A stretch of DNA of 64,000 nucleotides. Origin: Atopsyche davidsoni. Lineage: Eukaryota; Arthropoda; Insecta; Trichoptera; Hydrobiosidae. The notes beneath the pieces were generated by a model. The model did no database searches, had not been told where the DNA came from, and saw nothing but the letters and a program-made list of their open reading frames with translations. The translations under genes were made by a program, and so were the position numbers. Location: NCBI GenBank assembly GCA_022113835.1, contig JAILWY010000027.1:3660501-3724500 (forward strand), in the 5' to 3' direction. Each line of letters opens with the position of its first letter. The first letter of the stretch is position 1. Below are positions 60,663 to 64,000 of the stretch, one piece after another.

Positions 60663-63600
60663 CTGAAAATACATTTTCGAAAATAAATGAAGACGGATTT
60701 TCTAAGAATTAGTATTTTATTACCGTCGTTAATTTTGAAAGAAATTAATTGTCCTTAATTGATACGTAATATTTAATCTGAAAATCATCCAATCAATTTA
60801 ATTTTATCCTTGAAATAAAAGAACTAACAATAATTGTACAAAATCTCTACCGAAAAAATATAGCCATGCTTAGTTTATTTAGATTATCTGAGAAAGTCAT
60901 GAAAATTAACATAATATCAACTAAATATTTAAATAAATATTGTCAACAGACATGTCGTTGCTTGTGGGAAACCCTCTTAACTTTTTTTAAAATTTCTTAA
61001 TCTATTAATTTCATCTTGTATTAATTTTTATAGGTTATCGTTGTAATAAAATTAATATGATAACAGAAATACAAAAAAAATATCTTATAAGAATCCAATT
61101 ATTAAAATTAAACTACAGAGTTTTGATAACTGCTTATATCTGTAATTTACTTTATTATAACAAAGGGATTTTTGTTTGTGTTGCAGATATTTCAAATAAT
61201 TTTTCTTTTGACCTTATGAATAACTGCCAGCGATCTTATGTCTAGTTCTACTGATGTAAATATTATAATCAATGGAGCTTTGTTAGTCAAGAGAGAAGGT
61301 CTAAGCGACGGCAGACTCAAACGAATAATAAAGAATACGGCATCAGCATTACAATAGCTTGAAAAATAAATCTTAAAAAGGAAAACACAATCTCTTCTGT
61401 TTACTTCTCACTAGGACTCTGCAATTAAAATGAAAAAACAAACAACGTTCAGCGAAACCTTAACGAGGGGAAGTATGGACCGTACAAATGTGTGACACTA
61501 CAATAGGGGCTAAAGCTGATGACCATTATACAGAGGGAGGCTACGAGGGGATGAAAACCGACGTCTTTTCTGAAGAGAATTTTTTCATGTAGGTATTGTT
61601 TTATAAATAAAAAAATATGTATAATAAACTGATTTAATTAAAAATATAACAAAAATCAACATAATCAATATATAAATTTATAAAAACACTTGTTACTGTC
61701 TTTCAGGAATAAAAATCGCAATAATTTCACGTTCAAAGTATCAAAGCTTTAAATTTGAACTTTTAAAATACATAAGAACTTATATTATATAATTCAAATA
61801 GAAAGCTTAAATACTGAATATTTGGTGTGTATTTGCAATATTTATTGCGTTCCATCTGGTTTTTAATCATCCATTTTGGTAATACGTGGATAAAATATTT
61901 TTTTTTATAAAGAAAAAAACAATTGGACCGGATATGGAAGAATACTCGTGAAATGTGATGGTTTTGTTTGTCATAACCATTATCGGTGATTTTGTTTTTC
62001 TCCAATTCCAAGCGGATAAATGGGTTTTCGTAAACACTTTAACAGGAAAAAAAGATGAACCTGAAAATAAATAAAATATCGTTGATAACCCATCTATAGG
62101 TAAGAGGATCAATTTAAAAAAAATAATGTTCTCCATTTTTTCGGAAGATGATAAATATATATATATTTTTTTATGTAGCCGTTAATGTTTCAAATGTGAT
62201 TTTGAAATGATATAACTAGTTTTTAAATTTTTTAAGCCCTCCAAATCCAGACTTTTATTTTCTGGGTAAAATAGTACTAATAGTTAATTTAAAAAAAAAT
62301 GCAAATCAACGTATTTTCATTGCCAATAGTATTTATTATGTTAAATAAAATTTACTAGAGAGCTTTGTTTTGTCATTTTTAAATTCATGGTTTTTTCAAT
62401 TAACATATTTTTAGTATGCAATACTCTTTAATGTTTTTTGTTTAGGTTATATAATCTTTAAAATATGTTCCTGATTTTTCAGTTCTACTCCATTGCATGT
62501 GTAAAATAAATAATCTACAAAGGTTTTGATTTATAACCTTTTTACCGAAGAAGTGTACTCATAAGTTTTGTGTGCTTACCAATTAAATCAGAAAAAATAT
62601 AAACTGTTAAAAATAATAAAAATCTTTTAGCAAAATTCAGCAAATATATTAGAATCCTGAAACTCTATAAAGATCTCACTGAAAAACGGCGTATATTTCA
62701 GTTGTTACGTTCGTTTTTTGCGTCAATTTTTCATGCTGGAACTTTCACAGATAAATACAGAGTTGTATAATACCGCGATTATTCAGGTAGTTCCCTACAT
62801 CGGAAGCTCGGCACTAATATGGTGATTCCATACAATAGTTACAGCCACGCAGTCTAACTGAAATATAACTTTAATTAATTATCTACAGCACACGTAGGGT
62901 GTCATGGAACCGAAGTGTCACAGTCATTTATACTGAAAACAAAGAAAATTCAAACAATGCCAAGCCTCAAAGCTGGGATTTCCACGTGCTGCTTATCGCA
63001 AACCTATTAATTTGTAAACAATTATTATAAACTTAATGGATAGAAATTCACGAAATCAAATACAACATACACGCTTTCACCCTTAAAAAGCTTTGTTAGG
63101 TATCCGGTGCTCCAGCGCTTTGGTCTCCGTTCTGGGTCCATCTTCAGGGGTTTTTCTTCTTTCAAGGATCTTCAGGTATTGAAACGTTGGAGAACTAATA
63201 AAATAAAGCAGCTGAACCCCCAAAAAACCGTATTAACTTAACAACAGCTGCCAAAAACCAATGAATATAGGCTTGGCAGAACATCAAAAGTCTGGTAAAG
63301 TATATGGAAAAAAAGGAGCTCTGTATTAAATAAGTTTAGTCAAATTCAGTTCAATTACTGTTTATTTTCACTAATATTGTTTAAAAAAAATACAAAAAAT
63401 TTTAACAGTTTGTTTTTTTATTAGAATAATAAATACTTTGAATAGAAATACTTAATAAATTACATTATAATTTTTTAAAAAACGAATCTTATCGCAATAA
63501 AAAGAAAATATTGTGAGAACAAAACATTATTATTTTTATAATAATAATATCTATTTTTAGATTGTTTCGCCAATAATTCATGAGAAAATGCTAAGACAAC

Positions 63601-64000
63601 CTTTTTTTCCATTACTTGTTTCTTTTATAAAGTGATCTAATATAAATGATTATAACGAAAAAATTTCTAAGAAAACACTTATATTTTTATATTTATGAAA
63701 ACGAAATAACGAAAAACCAGCAATGGGTATTATTAAATATTTATGAAATTCACTTTACCATTTACGCAAGTTTATTGTGAACATATTTTTTTAGGTTTTT
63801 AGTTCATATGTTAATATAAAAAAATATGGAATGCAATTTATAGTTCTTTTCAAATAACGACACGTCTTGTTCAAAACTCTGTTTAAAATTAAGGTCCTTT
63901 TAAAAGTGACTCCATAAATAATGTCGCCGTAGTTAAAAACAGATTCCCATTATTCCACAATATGGCAACCCTGCATGCGGCAACGTCACCAACAATAAAA

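Larger units (their letters stand above)
55576..64000. other. AT-rich DNA to the end of the window
   Basis: No recognisable gene except the weak minus-strand micro-exon at 60611-60662. GC-richer stretches at about 57570-57830 and 58300-58600 carry no recognisable coding sequence. Confidence 0.5.

Noticed and set aside
1..64000. CRISPR arrays, operons, ribosome binding sites or prokaryotic systems
   Set aside because: Spliced Ig-domain gene, insect-type transposons and AT-rich introns show eukaryotic DNA; the tandem arrays are satellites without spacers.

Overview
The window is eukaryotic, almost certainly insect, genomic DNA. It is strongly AT-rich with long introns and no prokaryotic-style gene packing. 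The one clear protein-coding gene is split into small GC-rich exons and belongs to the Beaten path (Beat) family, an arthropod family of neuronal Ig-domain proteins. The mobile elements also fit an arthropod: mariner, Penelope-like, hAT-like and tRNA-derived. I cannot name the order or species from sequence alone.

The Beat gene lies on the + strand. Four internal exons (18411-18619, 25068-25203, 35410-35543, 37525-37726) have consensus splice sites, join in one frame and encode two Ig domains (226 complete codons). Introns are about 6.4, 10.2 and 2.0 kb. The signal-peptide exon is not recognisable here. A GC-rich segment with an acceptor, a compatible phase, a stop and AATAAA (48339-48508) is only a weak candidate for the last exon.

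Layout: 1-6.9 kb is AT-rich non-coding DNA; 6.9-8.1 kb is a tandem array with a unit of about 315 bp; 8.6-17 kb is sparse dispersed repeats. From 17.1 to 19.9 kb a repeat array surrounds exon 1 next to a hAT-like element. Intron 1 carries a Penelope-like (PLE) remnant with a GIY-YIG coding fragment that runs up to the exon 2 acceptor. Intron 2 is mostly featureless apart from a few GC-richer patches. Intron 3 holds short inverted elements and an 81-bp duplication of the exon 4 border. After exon 4 come a dead mariner (37.8-38.7 kb), palindromic elements with tRNA-like arms (42.5 and 47.1-49.4 kb), a promoter-like patch (51.8-52.0 kb), a satellite-like array (52.6-54.65 kb) and AT-rich DNA to the end.

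The most interesting theme is a set of hammerhead-ribozyme-like motifs in three distinct repeat families: PLE-like termini, short inverted elements, and the tandem array at 7-8 kb. They share a core resembling CTGATGA, a stem II, GAAAC, and a self-complementary ACYRGT stem III. A second theme is that repeat-derived or duplicated sequence abuts the 3' splice sites of three of the four Beat exons.
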